A DNA stretch of 64,000 nt, from assembly GCA_015296075.1 (NCBI GenBank), contig DVDV01000232.1, positions 1 to 64,000 of the forward strand, given 5' to 3'. The notes under the pieces are model-generated. The model was not told where the DNA came from and searched no databases. It worked only from the letters and a program-made list of their open reading frames with translations. Shown here one piece after another: positions 7,517 through 17,205 of this stretch. Source of the DNA: Leptolyngbyaceae cyanobacterium M33_DOE_097 (GTDB lineage Bacteria > Cyanobacteriota > Cyanobacteriia > Leptolyngbyales > Leptolyngbyaceae). The stretch's first letter is position 1; the number at the start of each line of letters is the position of its first letter. The position numbers were made by a program, and so were the translations under genes.

Positions 7517-7780
7517 ATGGTCAGGGTCGAGGCAATTCCTATCAAACGTATTCGTCGCCCCCTCTATCGACAAAACGACGCAGCTAAAGTCGCCGCTTTG
7601 ATGGAGTCGATTCAGGTAATTGGGCTGCAAGAACCAATCGATATTTTAGAAGTCGATGGCGAATATTACGGCTTTTCAGGCTGTCATCGGTTTGAAGCCT
7701 GCACTCGCCTTGGGCACGAAACAATTCTTTGTCGAATTCGACGGGCACCCCGCACAGTGTTAGCAAAACACTTGGCATAA
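7517..7780 (+). CDS. srxA: Sulfiredoxin
   Basis: This 87-residue protein of the ParB/sulfiredoxin fold has the FSGCHRF motif (C56), which corresponds to the F-G-G-C-H-R active site of sulfiredoxin. It uses ATP to reduce hyperoxidised 2-Cys peroxiredoxin (Cys-SO2H), a repair step tied to H2O2 stress. Length and residues such as IRRPLYRQND and VIGLQEPIDILEVDGEYYGFSG fit cyanobacterial Srx. AGGAAG lies 8 nt before the ATG. The next gene downstream encodes Dps, another peroxide and iron protection protein, but a 260-bp gap makes co-transcription uncertain. Confidence 0.9.
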   Translation: MVRVEAIPIKRIRRPLYRQNDAAKVAALMESIQVIGLQEPIDILEVDGEYYGFSGCHRFEACTRLGHETILCRIRRAPRTVLAKHLA

Positions 7781-8041
7781 CGGACTCAGCACGTTAGGCT
7801 GCTAGAGGTTCAAAAGCCACAACGCACTTTAGAAACGAGATGTCGTAGCTCAAGGGTCTACTCAGAGCCATCGAAGCCAAAAGCTCGTTCCACGGCTGTC
7901 CCATCAAATGTCTAAAGCAACTTTGAACAACCAAGAGATTTTTGAATCTTCTCTTTTAATCCTGTTCTCTTTCGGCTCGCTCAAACGAATTCGCCTGTTC
8001 GTTTAAGCATTCTGTATTAACTACTCTGGAGGTCTTTTGAC

Positions 8042-8530
8042 ATGGCAACTCAAGCTCCCATGCCGATCAACATCGGGATTAACGAAACCGACCGTAAAGA
8101 AATCGCGGCGGGCTTATCTCGTTTACTGGCCGATACTTACACGCTGTATCTCAAAACTCACAACTTCCATTGGAACGTGACAGGCCCAATGTTCCAAACG
8201 TTGCACCTGATGTTTGAGCAACAGTACACCGAGCTGTCAACCGCTGTTGACGAAATTGCTGAGCGCATTCGAGCATTGGGCTTTCCGGCTCCTGGCACTT
8301 ACTCTGAATATGCCAAGCTCACCTCCATTCCCGAAGCAGAAGGCGTGCCTGCCGCTCAAGACATGATCAAGCAACTCGTTGAAGGGCAAGAAACTGTGGC
8401 GCGCACCGCTCGTGAAGTGTTTCCTGCCGCAGAACGGGCCAACGATGAACCGACCGCCGACCTGTTGACGCAACGGATGCAACTCCACGAAAAAACCGCG
8501 TGGATGCTGCGCAGTCTGTTAGAAGCATAA
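8042..8530 (+). CDS. dps: Dps-family ferritin-like protein
   Basis: This 162-residue four-helix-bundle protein would assemble as a 12-mer that oxidises Fe2+ with H2O2 and stores iron. The family block runs from [12 protein letters not shown] (H40, H43) through [12 protein letters not shown] to [15 protein letters not shown] (D70, E74), which supplies the inter-subunit ferroxidase centre. A very strong Shine-Dalgarno (GGAGG at about 8030) precedes the ATG. The short N-terminus has no obvious Lys/Arg-rich DNA-binding tail, so DNA compaction is doubtful. The nearest upstream gene is srxA. Confidence 0.93.
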   Translation: MATQAPMPINIGINETDRKEIAAGLSRLLADTYTLYLKTHNFHWNVTGPMFQTLHLMFEQQYTELSTAVDEIAERIRALGFPAPGTYSEYAKLTSIPEAEGVPAAQDMIKQLVEGQETVARTAREVFPAAERANDEPTADLLTQRMQLHEKTAWMLRSLLEA

Positions 8531-8602
8531 TTTGCTGGTAGGCTCAAATAAATACTGCAGTCAGCCTCACCGCTGGCTGTTGACTCGCTTCTAGAGCCAG
8601 CA

Positions 8603-9232
8603 ATGAGTTTATCTCCCCAAACGAAAGACACCCCACCGTTGCGTCAAATGATGCAGCGAGCGGGGTTTTCTAGCTTTAAAGCCCTGCGCCAGAAAGCCAA
8701 CGTCTCGAAAACCGCGATCGCCCATTTACGTAAGGGACAAATTGCCCGTCTGCGCGTCGAGACACTACTGGCTCTGAGTCAGGCGCTGCAAGTCCCGATT
8801 AACGAGCTGCTCAATTTACCAGCCCAAGCCGCGGAGCCACTCCCCTCTACAGCGCCTAGCCTGGAGGAATATCAACGCCTCGAACAACAATTAGTCGAAC
8901 AACGCGAAAACCTGCGCCAGGAGTTTCAGCAAGAAAGCCTGCAAATTCTAGAATCCTTGCTGCTCCAGCTCCCAACTGCGGCTCATGCGGCTCAACAAAA
9001 TCCCCAGGCCCCAGCAGTGAAACTGCTGCCCCTGTTACGCCCGATCGACCGCTTACTCGAAAGTTGGGGAATTGAGGCGATCGCCCCCGTCGGAACCGAG
9101 TTAGCTTTTGACCCGCATCTGCATCAATTGATGGAGGGCAGCGCCGACCCCGGCGATCGCGTGCGAGTCCGCTATACCGGATATCGCCAGGGTGAAAAGT
9201 TGCTCTACCGCGCCAAAGTGAGCCGAGTTTGA
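8603..9232 (+). CDS. HTH (XRE-type) protein fused to a GrpE-like C-terminal domain
   Basis: A 209-residue protein. Residues 14-65 look like a helix-turn-helix: FSSFKALRQKANVSKTAIAH, then RKGQIARLRVETLLALSQAL. A coiled coil (about 84-120, rich in Gln and Glu) leads to a C-terminal domain (about 140-207) ending WGIEAIAPVGTELAFDPHLH then DPGDRVRVRYTGYRQGEKLLYRAKV. This matches the beta-domain of GrpE, the Hsp70 nucleotide-exchange factor (compare G-x-P-FDPxxHEA...GY). The layout suggests a DNA-binding or self-recognising regulator with an Hsp70-interacting end; the function is inferred only. It lies 70 nt after dps. Confidence 0.75.
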   Translation: MSLSPQTKDTPPLRQMMQRAGFSSFKALRQKANVSKTAIAHLRKGQIARLRVETLLALSQALQVPINELLNLPAQAAEPLPSTAPSLEEYQRLEQQLVEQRENLRQEFQQESLQILESLLLQLPTAAHAAQQNPQAPAVKLLPLLRPIDRLLESWGIEAIAPVGTELAFDPHLHQLMEGSADPGDRVRVRYTGYRQGEKLLYRAKVSRV

Positions 9233-9288
9233 GCCGCGTTACTCTTTAATCCGTGTTTAACGGCTGTATCCTGCTGGATTGACCCCGG

Positions 9289-10185
9289 TTAAATCGGTGG
9301 CAGACCCGCCAGATCAAGAATTTTGGGAATCAGATCCTCGCGTTTCACTGCCATCATGTGAACGCCCTGGCAGAGGTCACGCGCCAGTCGTACTTGCTCA
9401 GCCGCGATCACCATGCCCTCTTGGAGTGGGTCAGACGCCCGTTCTAACCGCTCAATAATGGCATCGGGAATATGGACTCCCGGCACATTGCGGCGAATGA
9501 ACAGCGCATTTTTGGCCGACTTTAGGAGGAAAATACCTGCCAGAATGGGCTTATCGCATCCGGTAGCGATTTGGGTCATAAATTTTTCGAGCTTGTCAAA
9601 GTCAGAAATTAACTGGCTTTGAAAAAATTGTGCCCCAGCGGTTAGCTTGCGCTCAAATCGCCGTTGTAACCCAGACCAACTGGGACATTGGGGGTCAATC
9701 GCCGCACCAACAAATAACTCCGTTGCACCATCTGTTAAGGGCTTATCGTTAAAGTCAAAGCCCGCATTGAGTTTACCAATCAGTTGCAACAGACGCACTG
9801 ATTCAACATCAAATACTGAACGGGCATTGGGATGATCGCCTGCCTTGAGTGGGTCACCCGTCAGCGCTAAAACGTTGCGAATACCTAACGCCTGCGCCCC
9901 CATTAAATCGGCTTGTAGTCCTACCACATTGCGATCGCGGCAGGCCACCTGACAGATCGGCTCAATCCCCTGATGCAGCAAAATCACTGACGCCGCTAGA
10001 GACGACATCCGCAAAACGGCTCGGCTTCCATCCGTGATGTTGACAGCATGTACACGTCCTTTCAAAGTTTCTGCCATGCGAATCATATGGGTTGGGTCGC
10101 CCCCTTTGGGTGGTGCCACCTCAGCCGTAATGAGAAACTCGCCGGACTGAATCGCTGTTTGAAATCGGTTGGGAGCAAAAACCAT
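9289..10185 (-). CDS. metF: Methylenetetrahydrofolate reductase family protein
   Basis: This 298-residue TIM-barrel flavoprotein would reduce 5,10-methylene-THF to 5-methyl-THF for methionine synthesis. It shows FLITAEVAPPKGGDP (catalytic Glu in the first strand), VNITDG, NVLALTGDP (FAD/folate site), and QFFQSQLISDFDKLEKFM. The length is close to the single-domain bacterial enzyme. The sequence belongs to the divergent MetF-like branch common in cyanobacteria, so reductant and exact substrate are inferred. The nearest gene on the same strand is trpS upstream, separated by about 140 bp. Confidence 0.85.
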   Translation of the reverse strand: MVFAPNRFQTAIQSGEFLITAEVAPPKGGDPTHMIRMAETLKGRVHAVNITDGSRAVLRMSSLAASVILLHQGIEPICQVACRDRNVVGLQADLMGAQALGIRNVLALTGDPLKAGDHPNARSVFDVESVRLLQLIGKLNAGFDFNDKPLTDGATELFVGAAIDPQCPSWSGLQRRFERKLTAGAQFFQSQLISDFDKLEKFMTQIATGCDKPILAGIFLLKSAKNALFIRRNVPGVHIPDAIIERLERASDPLQEGMVIAAEQVRLARDLCQGVHMMAVKREDLIPKILDLAGLPPI

Positions 10186-10328
10186 CTTTAAAGGAAATAA
10201 ATATCAAAAGTTTAAGACTTAATTAGCACTTATCTAGCTTCGCATGGCAGTTGTCACATTTCACCGAATTCAAAGTTTCAGTGAAGTGTGATGCAGGCAT
10301 TTGCTCGCTCGATCGCAAAGTTTAGGTC

Positions 10329-11339
10329 TTACAGTGGCAAGAGAAAGCCCAGCGCCTTTCTCACCCGGTTTAGGGTGCGGTTCGCAATTTCATTCGCTTT
10401 TTGGCCACCCTCGCGCAAGACCGAATCCAAATAAGCCCGGTCATCCACAATTTCTTTGTAGCGTTGTTGAATCGGCTGCAAATGAGCGATCGCGGCTTCC
10501 GTCAACAGGGGCTTAAACTGACCCCACCCCATGTCTTGACACTCTTCGATCACGTCGTCTTTGGACTTACCGGAGAACAGCATGTAAAGCGTTAGAAGGT
10601 TGGTACATTCAGGCCGCTCTGGATTACCAAACTCCAGTCCCTTAATCGGGTCGGTCTTACACTTCTTGACTTTTTGCTGAATCATTTCAGGCGAATCAAG
10701 TACATTAATCCGGCTGAGGTCAGACGGGTCTGACTTCGACATTTTCTTGCTGCCATCGGTCAAGCTCATAACCCGCGCACCCTCCGCCCGAATTAGCGGC
10801 TCTGGACGCTTTAAGACTAGCTCTTTTGGGGTTCCAAACTGGTGATTGACCCGATCCACAATGTCGCGAGTCAGCTCTAAGTGCTGTTTTTGGTCTTCGC
10901 CAACAGGCACCTTATCGGCATCGTAAAGCAGGATATCTGACGACATCAGCACTGGATAGTCAAGCAGCCCCACACCCACGTTTTCGCCCTGTTTGACCGC
11001 TTTCTCTTTGAACTGGATCATGTCTGTCAGCCAGTTCATGGGGATGAGGCAATTTAATAACCAGGTTAGCTCACTGTGAGCCGACACATGGGACTGCACA
11101 AAAATCGTTGAACAGGAGAGATCAATGCCACAGGCCAGGTAAAGCGCCGCGATCGTGTACGTGTCTTGAGCCAGAGTTGCCGGGTTATGAGGCACTGTAA
11201 TCGCGTGCAGGTCAACCACACAAAAAAGGTTGTCGTATTCGTACTGCCCTTGAACCCAGTTACGAATTGCCCCAAAGTAGTTACCCACATGCAAACTACC
11301 CGTTGGCTGAACTCCTGAAAGAATGCGCTGTTTTGCCAT
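10329..11339 (-). CDS. trpS: Tryptophanyl-tRNA synthetase
   Basis: This 336-residue class I aminoacyl-tRNA synthetase charges tRNA-Trp. The HIGH-like signature is in GVQPTGSLHVGNYFGA, and the KMSKS loop is GSKKMSKSDPSD. The specificity region MSSDILLYDADKVPVGEDQK is typical. I prefer the ATG at 11339 (MAKQRILSG), which starts directly at the first conserved strand; an ATG at 11357 would add six residues. The length matches bacterial TrpRS. Confidence 0.96.
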   Translation of the reverse strand: MAKQRILSGVQPTGSLHVGNYFGAIRNWVQGQYEYDNLFCVVDLHAITVPHNPATLAQDTYTIAALYLACGIDLSCSTIFVQSHVSAHSELTWLLNCLIPMNWLTDMIQFKEKAVKQGENVGVGLLDYPVLMSSDILLYDADKVPVGEDQKQHLELTRDIVDRVNHQFGTPKELVLKRPEPLIRAEGARVMSLTDGSKKMSKSDPSDLSRINVLDSPEMIQQKVKKCKTDPIKGLEFGNPERPECTNLLTLYMLFSGKSKDDVIEECQDMGWGQFKPLLTEAAIAHLQPIQQRYKEIVDDRAYLDSVLREGGQKANEIANRTLNRVRKALGFLLPL

Positions 11340-11448
11340 ACCTGTGAGATCGCTCATCCGCCCTAATCAAAATTATTGAACTATAATTAAAGAATGTAAC
11401 AGATTGTTAACAGCAATCTGTCAAGTCGCTCTCTCATCGATGTTTATT

Positions 11449-11748
11449 ATGACGTACTCTTCCACTCAAAATCCGGTTGAAGCGTTGGGTAATGCCTTGA
11501 ACCTGGCTCAAGAGATCAGGCAGCAGGCCGAGGCAACCGAGCAATTTACCTCGATTCTGGCTCAAGTTCCCCAAACTCCCGAAACGGCTGAGTTACTCAC
11601 TCTTCTTTGGAATGAAGTGTTATCAGCTCGTCGTTCTGCAGCTTTTTGGCAACAGCTGAGCGACATCGAAAAACACATGACCGACAAGCTGGCAGCCAAC
11701 CACTTCCAACTCCAGCAAAATTACTTGCGCCTCATGCAAGAACAGTAA
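11449..11748 (+). CDS. Small helical protein, function unknown
   Basis: A 99-residue acidic protein with no membrane segment. The composition (Ala, Gln, Leu, Glu) suggests several amphipathic helices. I do not recognise a family. The ATG at 11449 is preferred over an in-frame TTG at 11404 and an ATG at 11440. It lies divergent from trpS, 110 bp away, and convergent with the 5-FCL gene, whose stop lies 10 bp downstream. Confidence 0.6.
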   Translation: MTYSSTQNPVEALGNALNLAQEIRQQAEATEQFTSILAQVPQTPETAELLTLLWNEVLSARRSAAFWQQLSDIEKHMTDKLAANHFQLQQNYLRLMQEQ

Positions 11749-11758
11749 AAGCTTTGGC

Positions 11759-12331
11759 TTATATCGTTTCAGGCTGAGTTGCAATCAAACCTGACTCAGT
11801 ACAAACGTGTGACAACGGCTGATCCCAGAGATCGTTTGGTAGCACTGACACCACAGCAAAGTCAAACAAAATCGCGATCGCTGGGATCTTTGCCCACTCT
11901 GGTTGACTTAACAGACGGTCATAAAATCCGCCACCATAGCCCAAACGATAGCCCCGGCGATCGCACCCAACCGCCGGAATTAGCAGCAGATCGACTTGCT
12001 GCGGCTGCAAAATAGGACACTCTGGCGGTGGCTCCAAAATGCCAAATTGCCCCGGTTGTAAGGGTGGGCTGGTGTCAGGTGCCCAGTGATGCCAGACCAA
12101 CGTTTTTTCTAAACACCGTGATAGCCCCCAGGTTTTGGGTTGAGTCAGCAACGGGCTTAAATCGGGTTCTTGCCGCACACTGCAATAGGTTAAAACGGTC
12201 TGCGCCTGCTGAAACAAAGGGAACTCACACAGATGATGACACAGGCGATCGCTCTTGACTTGCCACTCCTCACGAGTGAGTTGCGATCGCTGGAGCAGCA
12301 ATGTTTTACGCAATTCCTTCTTCGTTACCAT
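11759..12331 (-). CDS. 5-formyltetrahydrofolate cyclo-ligase
   Basis: This 190-residue enzyme uses ATP to convert 5-formyl-THF to 5,10-methenyl-THF, recycling folate. Diagnostic features are KKELRKTLLLQRSQL at the N-terminus, the FGILEPP loop, and the GCDRRGYRLGYGGGFYDRLL block that binds ATP and substrate. The ATG at 12331 fits the family start; an in-frame TTG at 12361 is less likely. With the metF-like gene it represents one-carbon metabolism in this part of the window. Confidence 0.93.
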   Translation of the reverse strand: MVTKKELRKTLLLQRSQLTREEWQVKSDRLCHHLCEFPLFQQAQTVLTYCSVRQEPDLSPLLTQPKTWGLSRCLEKTLVWHHWAPDTSPPLQPGQFGILEPPPECPILQPQQVDLLLIPAVGCDRRGYRLGYGGGFYDRLLSQPEWAKIPAIAILFDFAVVSVLPNDLWDQPLSHVCTESGLIATQPETI

Positions 12332-12546
12332 TCGCGACCCAGTCAACAGAACATCAAGCAACCTACCAGAGAAGCCGTAGGTTCAATTTCATAGGGGGGT
12401 AGGGGTTTCCTCAAATCGGCTTGACCTCTCATTCATTACCCAATGTAAACGGTTGATGTCTGGATGCTTAAGATCTCCTGGCACAAATGCGCAGTTCCCT
12501 AAGATTGAGGTAGAGTTTTGCCTTAGGTGCCTGCTGCCCAAAAACA

Positions 12547-13668
12547 ATGCGATCGCTGCTTTCTTCTTTTCGGGGTTTACCCTTTGACCCCACATTGCCA
12601 CGCCCCTACTATTTAGTTGAGCCGTTCCATCGGTTTCGCTTCATTGTGCTGTACATGCTGGCAACAGGTATTGGCTGGTTTTTGGTCGGCACGGCGATGC
12701 GTCCGCTTGAAGCATCTGAGATACCAACTTTTTTGCAAAGCAGCAGTTTGTTTGGTGCTTTTGTCGGTGGAATTATCGCAGGCATGATGGTGGGAGCTTT
12801 GCAGTGGCTCGTTTTGCGGCGGGTCATGCCTGACTGGTTGTGGATTTTGACCAATGTGGCTGGCTATGCGGTTACGATGACAGCTATTCAAGCATGGCAA
12901 CGGTGGCTGCAAACCATTGGGGTACAGCGGTTCGCAACGACACCTCCCTGGGCATTTTTGCTGCTATCCATTTTGGTTACGATGGTCTGCACACTCTGGT
13001 TGGGATTGTTGCAATGGCTGCTAATACGCAATTATGCTCGACCCAGTTGGGGTTGGTTGTTGACGCCCGCGATCGCCATTGCCATTGCCTCTTCTCTCGT
13101 CGGAATTCACCAATTCCTGGCGCAGGCAGGCGTGCGAGTGACTCTCCAAGTTGGCGTGTTAGCAGCAGGCGTTTTAGGGTTGACTCAAGCGATCGCCTTC
13201 TGTGTTTTGCATCAGCGAGCCAGCGATCGTCCGGCAATTCGAGATCTGGCTTTACGGAATGCCCCTTTTATTACAGAGCCTCGCCAGATTCGGCGCATGA
13301 CTCGGCGGTTACTCAACCAGATCCACCGCAACTGGAAAGGGGATGTCATGTGTGAGCAGGCGGTTCCTTACCTTGTAGGAGTGACCGCATCTGGTGCGAT
13401 CGCGGCTTACGAGCCAGAACGTCCGGTTTCGGCTGCCTACCTAGAGCATACACCTCTACCTGAGATGCTCACCCCGTCACCACCCAACGCAGCCTTGCCA
13501 GCCCTCGCGCGGCTCCAGGTAACGTTTTTGCCATCAGGGCAGGTCACTGTTTATAGTTGGCAGGGCGCATCACTGCTGGATCTAGCCTGGAAGTTTTTGC
13601 TTGCCGTCATTGTCTTAAGCATTGTTACGGGCAGTTTGCGCTACACAATGCCGTTTTTGGGTCAGTGA
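12547..13668 (+). CDS. Polytopic membrane protein, function unknown
   Basis: A 373-residue protein. After a cytoplasmic start it has about six hydrophobic helices between residues 30 and 225 (for example [35 protein letters not shown] and [18 protein letters not shown]). A soluble domain of about 130 residues follows, and a final helix lies near the C-terminus ([13 protein letters not shown]). Two segments ([10 protein letters not shown] and [10 protein letters not shown]) share a LQWL(L/V)-R pattern, so the membrane part may be an internal duplication. No catalytic motif is visible. cpcS follows, with its start 56 bp beyond this stop codon. Confidence 0.75.
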   Translation: MRSLLSSFRGLPFDPTLPRPYYLVEPFHRFRFIVLYMLATGIGWFLVGTAMRPLEASEIPTFLQSSSLFGAFVGGIIAGMMVGALQWLVLRRVMPDWLWILTNVAGYAVTMTAIQAWQRWLQTIGVQRFATTPPWAFLLLSILVTMVCTLWLGLLQWLLIRNYARPSWGWLLTPAIAIAIASSLVGIHQFLAQAGVRVTLQVGVLAAGVLGLTQAIAFCVLHQRASDRPAIRDLALRNAPFITEPRQIRRMTRRLLNQIHRNWKGDVMCEQAVPYLVGVTASGAIAAYEPERPVSAAYLEHTPLPEMLTPSPPNAALPALARLQVTFLPSGQVTVYSWQGASLLDLAWKFLLAVIVLSIVTGSLRYTMPFLGQ

Positions 13669-13723
13669 GGCATTTAGAATAAATAAGAATAAGAACAACC
13701 GGATTGAGGGCAAATTATCACAA

Positions 13724-14263
13724 ATGGATATTGTGGAGTTTTTTCAACAAAGCAGTGGAAAATGGTTTTCACAACGCACGAGTCACCATTTAGCCTTTAA
13801 GCAATCTGAAAGCGGCAAGTCTGACATCGTGATTGAGATGTTAGACAAGACCGATCCATCTGTGATTAAGCTGTGTGAGCAATATGAAATGGATCCTGCT
13901 CTGGCGCTTTGCGGTGCCCGTGTCACCTGGGAAGGCACGATGGAGTGGGATGAAGAAAAGCACGCGGGTTCTACCGTGTTAGTGCCGATCGCCGATGCCG
14001 AAAAGCCCAATGAAGGCAAACTGTTGCGCGAGCAAGGCTATGCCGAAAAAGCTCCTGTGGCTGGCCGTTATGTTGTCGGTGACGATGGCGCTTTAACGCT
14101 GATTACCGAATACGAAACCATGTATTCTGAAGAGCGACTTTGGTTCGCCAGCCCCAACCTGCGCCTGCGCACTAGCATTCTCAAGCGGTTTGGCGGGTTT
14201 AGTATGGCCTCGTTTTGCTCTGAGATTCGCATGGGCGTGACCAAACCTCAGAGTGAATCCTAA
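13724..14263 (+). CDS. cpcS: CpcS/CpeS-type phycobilin:Cys lyase
   Basis: This 179-residue lipocalin-like protein attaches phycocyanobilin to a conserved cysteine (Cys-84 type) of phycobiliprotein subunits. It starts [19 protein letters not shown], the classic CpcS opening, and has [43 protein letters not shown] and the closing SFCSEIRMG. The ATG at 13724 has GAGGG about 12 nt upstream and gives the family length. The larger in-frame ORF starting earlier overlaps the preceding gene and has no family support. It supports a phycobilisome-bearing organism. Confidence 0.93.
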   Translation: MDIVEFFQQSSGKWFSQRTSHHLAFKQSESGKSDIVIEMLDKTDPSVIKLCEQYEMDPALALCGARVTWEGTMEWDEEKHAGSTVLVPIADAEKPNEGKLLREQGYAEKAPVAGRYVVGDDGALTLITEYETMYSEERLWFASPNLRLRTSILKRFGGFSMASFCSEIRMGVTKPQSES

Positions 14264-14301
14264 GATTGACGCACCGGGCGATCGCCTTCGTGCAAGCAGC
14301 T

Positions 14302-14643
14302 TTAGCCCTGCCCCTTTGCAAAGGCGATCGCAAAAATACCGCTAATCATCAAACCAACACCAATCCACTGGCTGGGTTCTACTTTTTCTCGGAGTAACAG
14401 CGCACCTGAAAAGGTCGTGGCAATCACGGTCAACCCAATCACCACAGGGTAGGCAACCGAGAGATTAAACTTGCCCAGAACCAAAATGTAAAAAACAGTG
14501 CTGAGGCCATAGGTCGCCAACCCACCCAACAGGTAAAGGCTCAAAATTCCCTGACCAGAACCCAGTTTTAACAAGGTCTGCGCCACTGTGTTGAGCAGAA
14601 CGGTGGCGAGAATCAACGCAGCAAATAACAACTGAAACATCAT
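14302..14643 (-). CDS. SMR/EamA-like small membrane transporter
   Basis: A 113-residue protein with four membrane helices: FAALILATVLLNTVAQTLLKL, LLGGLATYGLSTVFYILVLG, VAYPVVIGLTVIATTFSGALLL and WIGVGLMISGIFAIAFA. This matches the EmrE-type small multidrug resistance/DMT fold, with the AYP...G pattern in helix 3. The Glu usually found in helix 1 of drug-proton antiporters is not present, so another substrate or a half-transporter of the EamA type is possible. Tandem ATGs at 14643 and 14640 are both usable. Confidence 0.75.
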   Translation of the reverse strand: MMFQLLFAALILATVLLNTVAQTLLKLGSGQGILSLYLLGGLATYGLSTVFYILVLGKFNLSVAYPVVIGLTVIATTFSGALLLREKVEPSQWIGVGLMISGIFAIAFAKGQG

Positions 14644-14895
14644 GCACAAATACGCGGAGTGAATGGAAAAGAGTCTGGATTGACGCGCGATCGCTCAATT
14701 CCTCGACTAGGGCAAATCACAGCCCACTAAGAATCGCGAATTTAATAAATCCGCTAACTGTACGGACGGGTTTGGCAGACTTACCTGCACTCTGTAATGG
14801 ATTGAACGGAAAAACCCGCCTCTACCAAGTATCGAACCTATTTAATTTCCATTCCTGAGAATCACTTGAATTATCGAGGGGCGATCGGGCGTTGC

Positions 14896-15438
14896 TTAGT
14901 CGTACTCTGGCTTCCACTCAATTAGCTCTAGATATTTTGGATAAGGAAACTGCACCCAGCGTCCGGCGATTCGCTCCCACCAGCGGGGTGGATGCGGCAA
15001 AGACGCAACTTGAATCCAGCGACAACCGTTGATCAAAGCGCCCATCCCATCGGTGTGAAAGCTATCACCAATCACAACAACCTGTGCAGGCGACAAACCA
15101 AAGTACGAAAAAGCGCGTTTAAATCCTCGTGGTAATGGCTTTTTTGCGGGACTAAAAGCAGGAACACCCAACCGAGCTGACCAAAACTCAACCCGATAAC
15201 GTCGCTTGCCATTTGACAAAACAAAAAAATCAATTCCCTGGTTGCGGGCTTTCTCTAACCACAACTCACCGCCAGGGGAAAGGTAACAGTCATCCTCTGA
15301 AACCAGCGTATTATCCAGATCAAGAATGACACCTTTAATGCCAGCGCTAACGAGAAGACTGAGATCAATCTCAGCGAGCCGATTCACCCGTTTAGGAAGC
15401 ACGGTAACGTCAGGTAAGTACTGTCTTCTTGAAATCAA
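14896..15438 (-). CDS. YqeG-family HAD-IIIA phosphatase
   Basis: A 180-residue haloacid dehalogenase-type phosphatase. Motif I is LDLDNTLV, motif II FVLSNGKR, motif III about KKPLPRGFKRAF (Lys), and motif IV VIGDSFHTDGMGA. The N-terminal YLPDVTVLPKRVNRLAEIDL fits YqeG proteins of cyanobacteria and Firmicutes, whose substrate is mostly unknown (phosphatidylglycerophosphate has been shown for plant and fungal relatives). It stands alone, with 280 bp of non-coding sequence upstream. Confidence 0.88.
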   Translation of the reverse strand: MISRRQYLPDVTVLPKRVNRLAEIDLSLLVSAGIKGVILDLDNTLVSEDDCYLSPGGELWLEKARNQGIDFFVLSNGKRRYRVEFWSARLGVPAFSPAKKPLPRGFKRAFSYFGLSPAQVVVIGDSFHTDGMGALINGCRWIQVASLPHPPRWWERIAGRWVQFPYPKYLELIEWKPEYD

Positions 15439-15723
15439 AGAAACCTCTCATTCAGGCGATCGCCCGTCAACTAAATTTTGCTTGAACACTGCTTTCAAAG
15501 CATCCCGGCAGCAAAAACTCTCAGCCTTTAAATCCGCCAGGGCATCACTCGTGAGCCGAACTTTTGAGGAACGAGAATTGAATCAAACGAAACTTTTGGT
15601 ACGGGTGGGTTTAGTCTAAGTTTTTGCGTCAAAAGCAGAATGCTATCAAAACCCGCCCCTAACAGCTATATCCGACAAAACCCATCAACCTCAGCATTTA
15701 CCCCACTTTTAGACTTGAGACTG

Positions 15724-16734
15724 TTAGGGCAAAATCCCCTGCTGCTTCAGCAACAAGACGCAAAAAACCGTCATCACCCAGGCCAAAACCGTCAATAACA
15801 AGGGGCGATCAGTCAGCAACACCTCTTCAGGACGCTCCGTCTTGCCAGATTTACCTTCGGCCCGACGAGCCGCCTCTTTCGGGTCGCTCAACAGCTGATA
15901 ACGGAAGATGCCATAAATCACAAACGGCAGCGTCAACATCATCCAGGGGGTCGAGGCTCCATTTAAGTCAGGGCCAGCCGACCACGCGGCGTAAGACATA
16001 ATCGTGCCAGTCGTGACAACACTTTCCATGCGGCTCAACATTGGCAGCGTGTAGCGAGCCAGCACCGCTCGACGCTTACCCCCAACTGATCGAGAGATCC
16101 GCAACTCCGCCTTGCGCTTTTCAATCCCTAAGAAGAGTGCCAGCATTGCCGTACACAGCAGGAACCAGGCAGATAAATCCGTACCTGTTGCAGCCGCGCC
16201 TGCATAAGCCCGCAGCACGAAACCTATCGCGATCGCCACAATATCGAGAATGACAGTGTGCTTCAGTTTCAGGTTGTACGAAACTTGCAGAATGGCATAA
16301 CTTGTCAATGCAAAACCAAGACCCGCATTGTTCGTCCAGGCGGTAAACAGCGCACCAAATAGCAACACAGCCGCCATCGCGATCGCCACTGGAATCGCGA
16401 CCAAACCTGCCGCAATGGGGCGCTTACACTTCACTGGATGACGGCGATCAGACTCGACATCCAGAATGTCATTAATTAGATAAAAACTACTCGAAACGCA
16501 ACAAAACAGGGCAAAAGCCTGAAATGCTTGCACCAAAGACAGAGCATTAATATTGAAAGCAAATAAAGGCGCAGCAAATACGATCAAATTTTTTGTCCAT
16601 TGCTTTGGACGCAACGCTAAAAAATAGGGATTTTTTAGTGCAGCCAAAACCGGATTGGAGGAAACTTCTACCGAACCTTGAGAAGACTCACCTAAGAGTT
16701 CAGGCGCTTTAACCGTATCCTTTAATGATTTCAT
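15724..16734 (-). CDS. UbiA-superfamily, decaprenyl-phosphate phosphoribosyltransferase-like
   Basis: This 336-residue membrane prenyltransferase has about eight or nine helices. The opening LRPKQWTKNLIVFAAPLFA is the signature of DPPR synthases, which move ribose-5-phosphate from PRPP to a polyprenyl phosphate. The first Asp-rich motif NDILDVESDRRHP and a basic loop (KCKRPIAAG) bind Mg2+ and phosphate. In cyanobacteria the physiological product is not well defined; supply of a lipid-linked pentose for envelope glycans is inference. The divergent neighbour 470 bp away is a GT39-type polyprenyl-dependent glycosyltransferase, which suits that idea. Confidence 0.85.
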   Translation of the reverse strand: MKSLKDTVKAPELLGESSQGSVEVSSNPVLAALKNPYFLALRPKQWTKNLIVFAAPLFAFNINALSLVQAFQAFALFCCVSSSFYLINDILDVESDRRHPVKCKRPIAAGLVAIPVAIAMAAVLLFGALFTAWTNNAGLGFALTSYAILQVSYNLKLKHTVILDIVAIAIGFVLRAYAGAAATGTDLSAWFLLCTAMLALFLGIEKRKAELRISRSVGGKRRAVLARYTLPMLSRMESVVTTGTIMSYAAWSAGPDLNGASTPWMMLTLPFVIYGIFRYQLLSDPKEAARRAEGKSGKTERPEEVLLTDRPLLLTVLAWVMTVFCVLLLKQQGILP

Positions 16735-17205
16735 CTTTGGTGGTAGTTATACTTAAATATCTACCCGAATGTTACGGATAATTCTACGGAGGCGGCAAGA
16801 TCATCCCCCGATCGCTTCATTGAAACTTTATACGCCTTTCCTTTAAAACTAGGTGGTTTCAGCTGCAGTCAAGAGTTGATCCAATTCACCGCCAACGACA
16901 GCTTCACATAAAAAATGTATTCGTAATCTGCGACAAATTTTCATCAGATTCACTCTATTGAAGTTTGTCAAACTCGATATGGGAGAAATCGCTTTTCTAT
17001 CTCTAAAGTTAGATTTCCCATAATTCTTTTCGAGCTAATTTTTCCTTAAAAATAACAAACTCATTTTCAGGTCAGTGTTTTTACAGTCGTAAATACGCGG
17101 AACAAGTAAGTCTTTCTGGCTACACATAAAACTTAAGAAACATCGACGCAACACCTAGCAAGCGAACGAGTCAATGAAATTTAGTATTTATCCTATAAAA
17201 AACCT
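16735..17205. other. Divergent non-coding spacer
   Basis: 470 bp between the DPPR-like gene (minus) and the GT39 gene (plus). It is AT-rich and has no ORF with coding character. It presumably contains both promoters; no clear operator or RNA was recognised. Confidence 0.4.
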
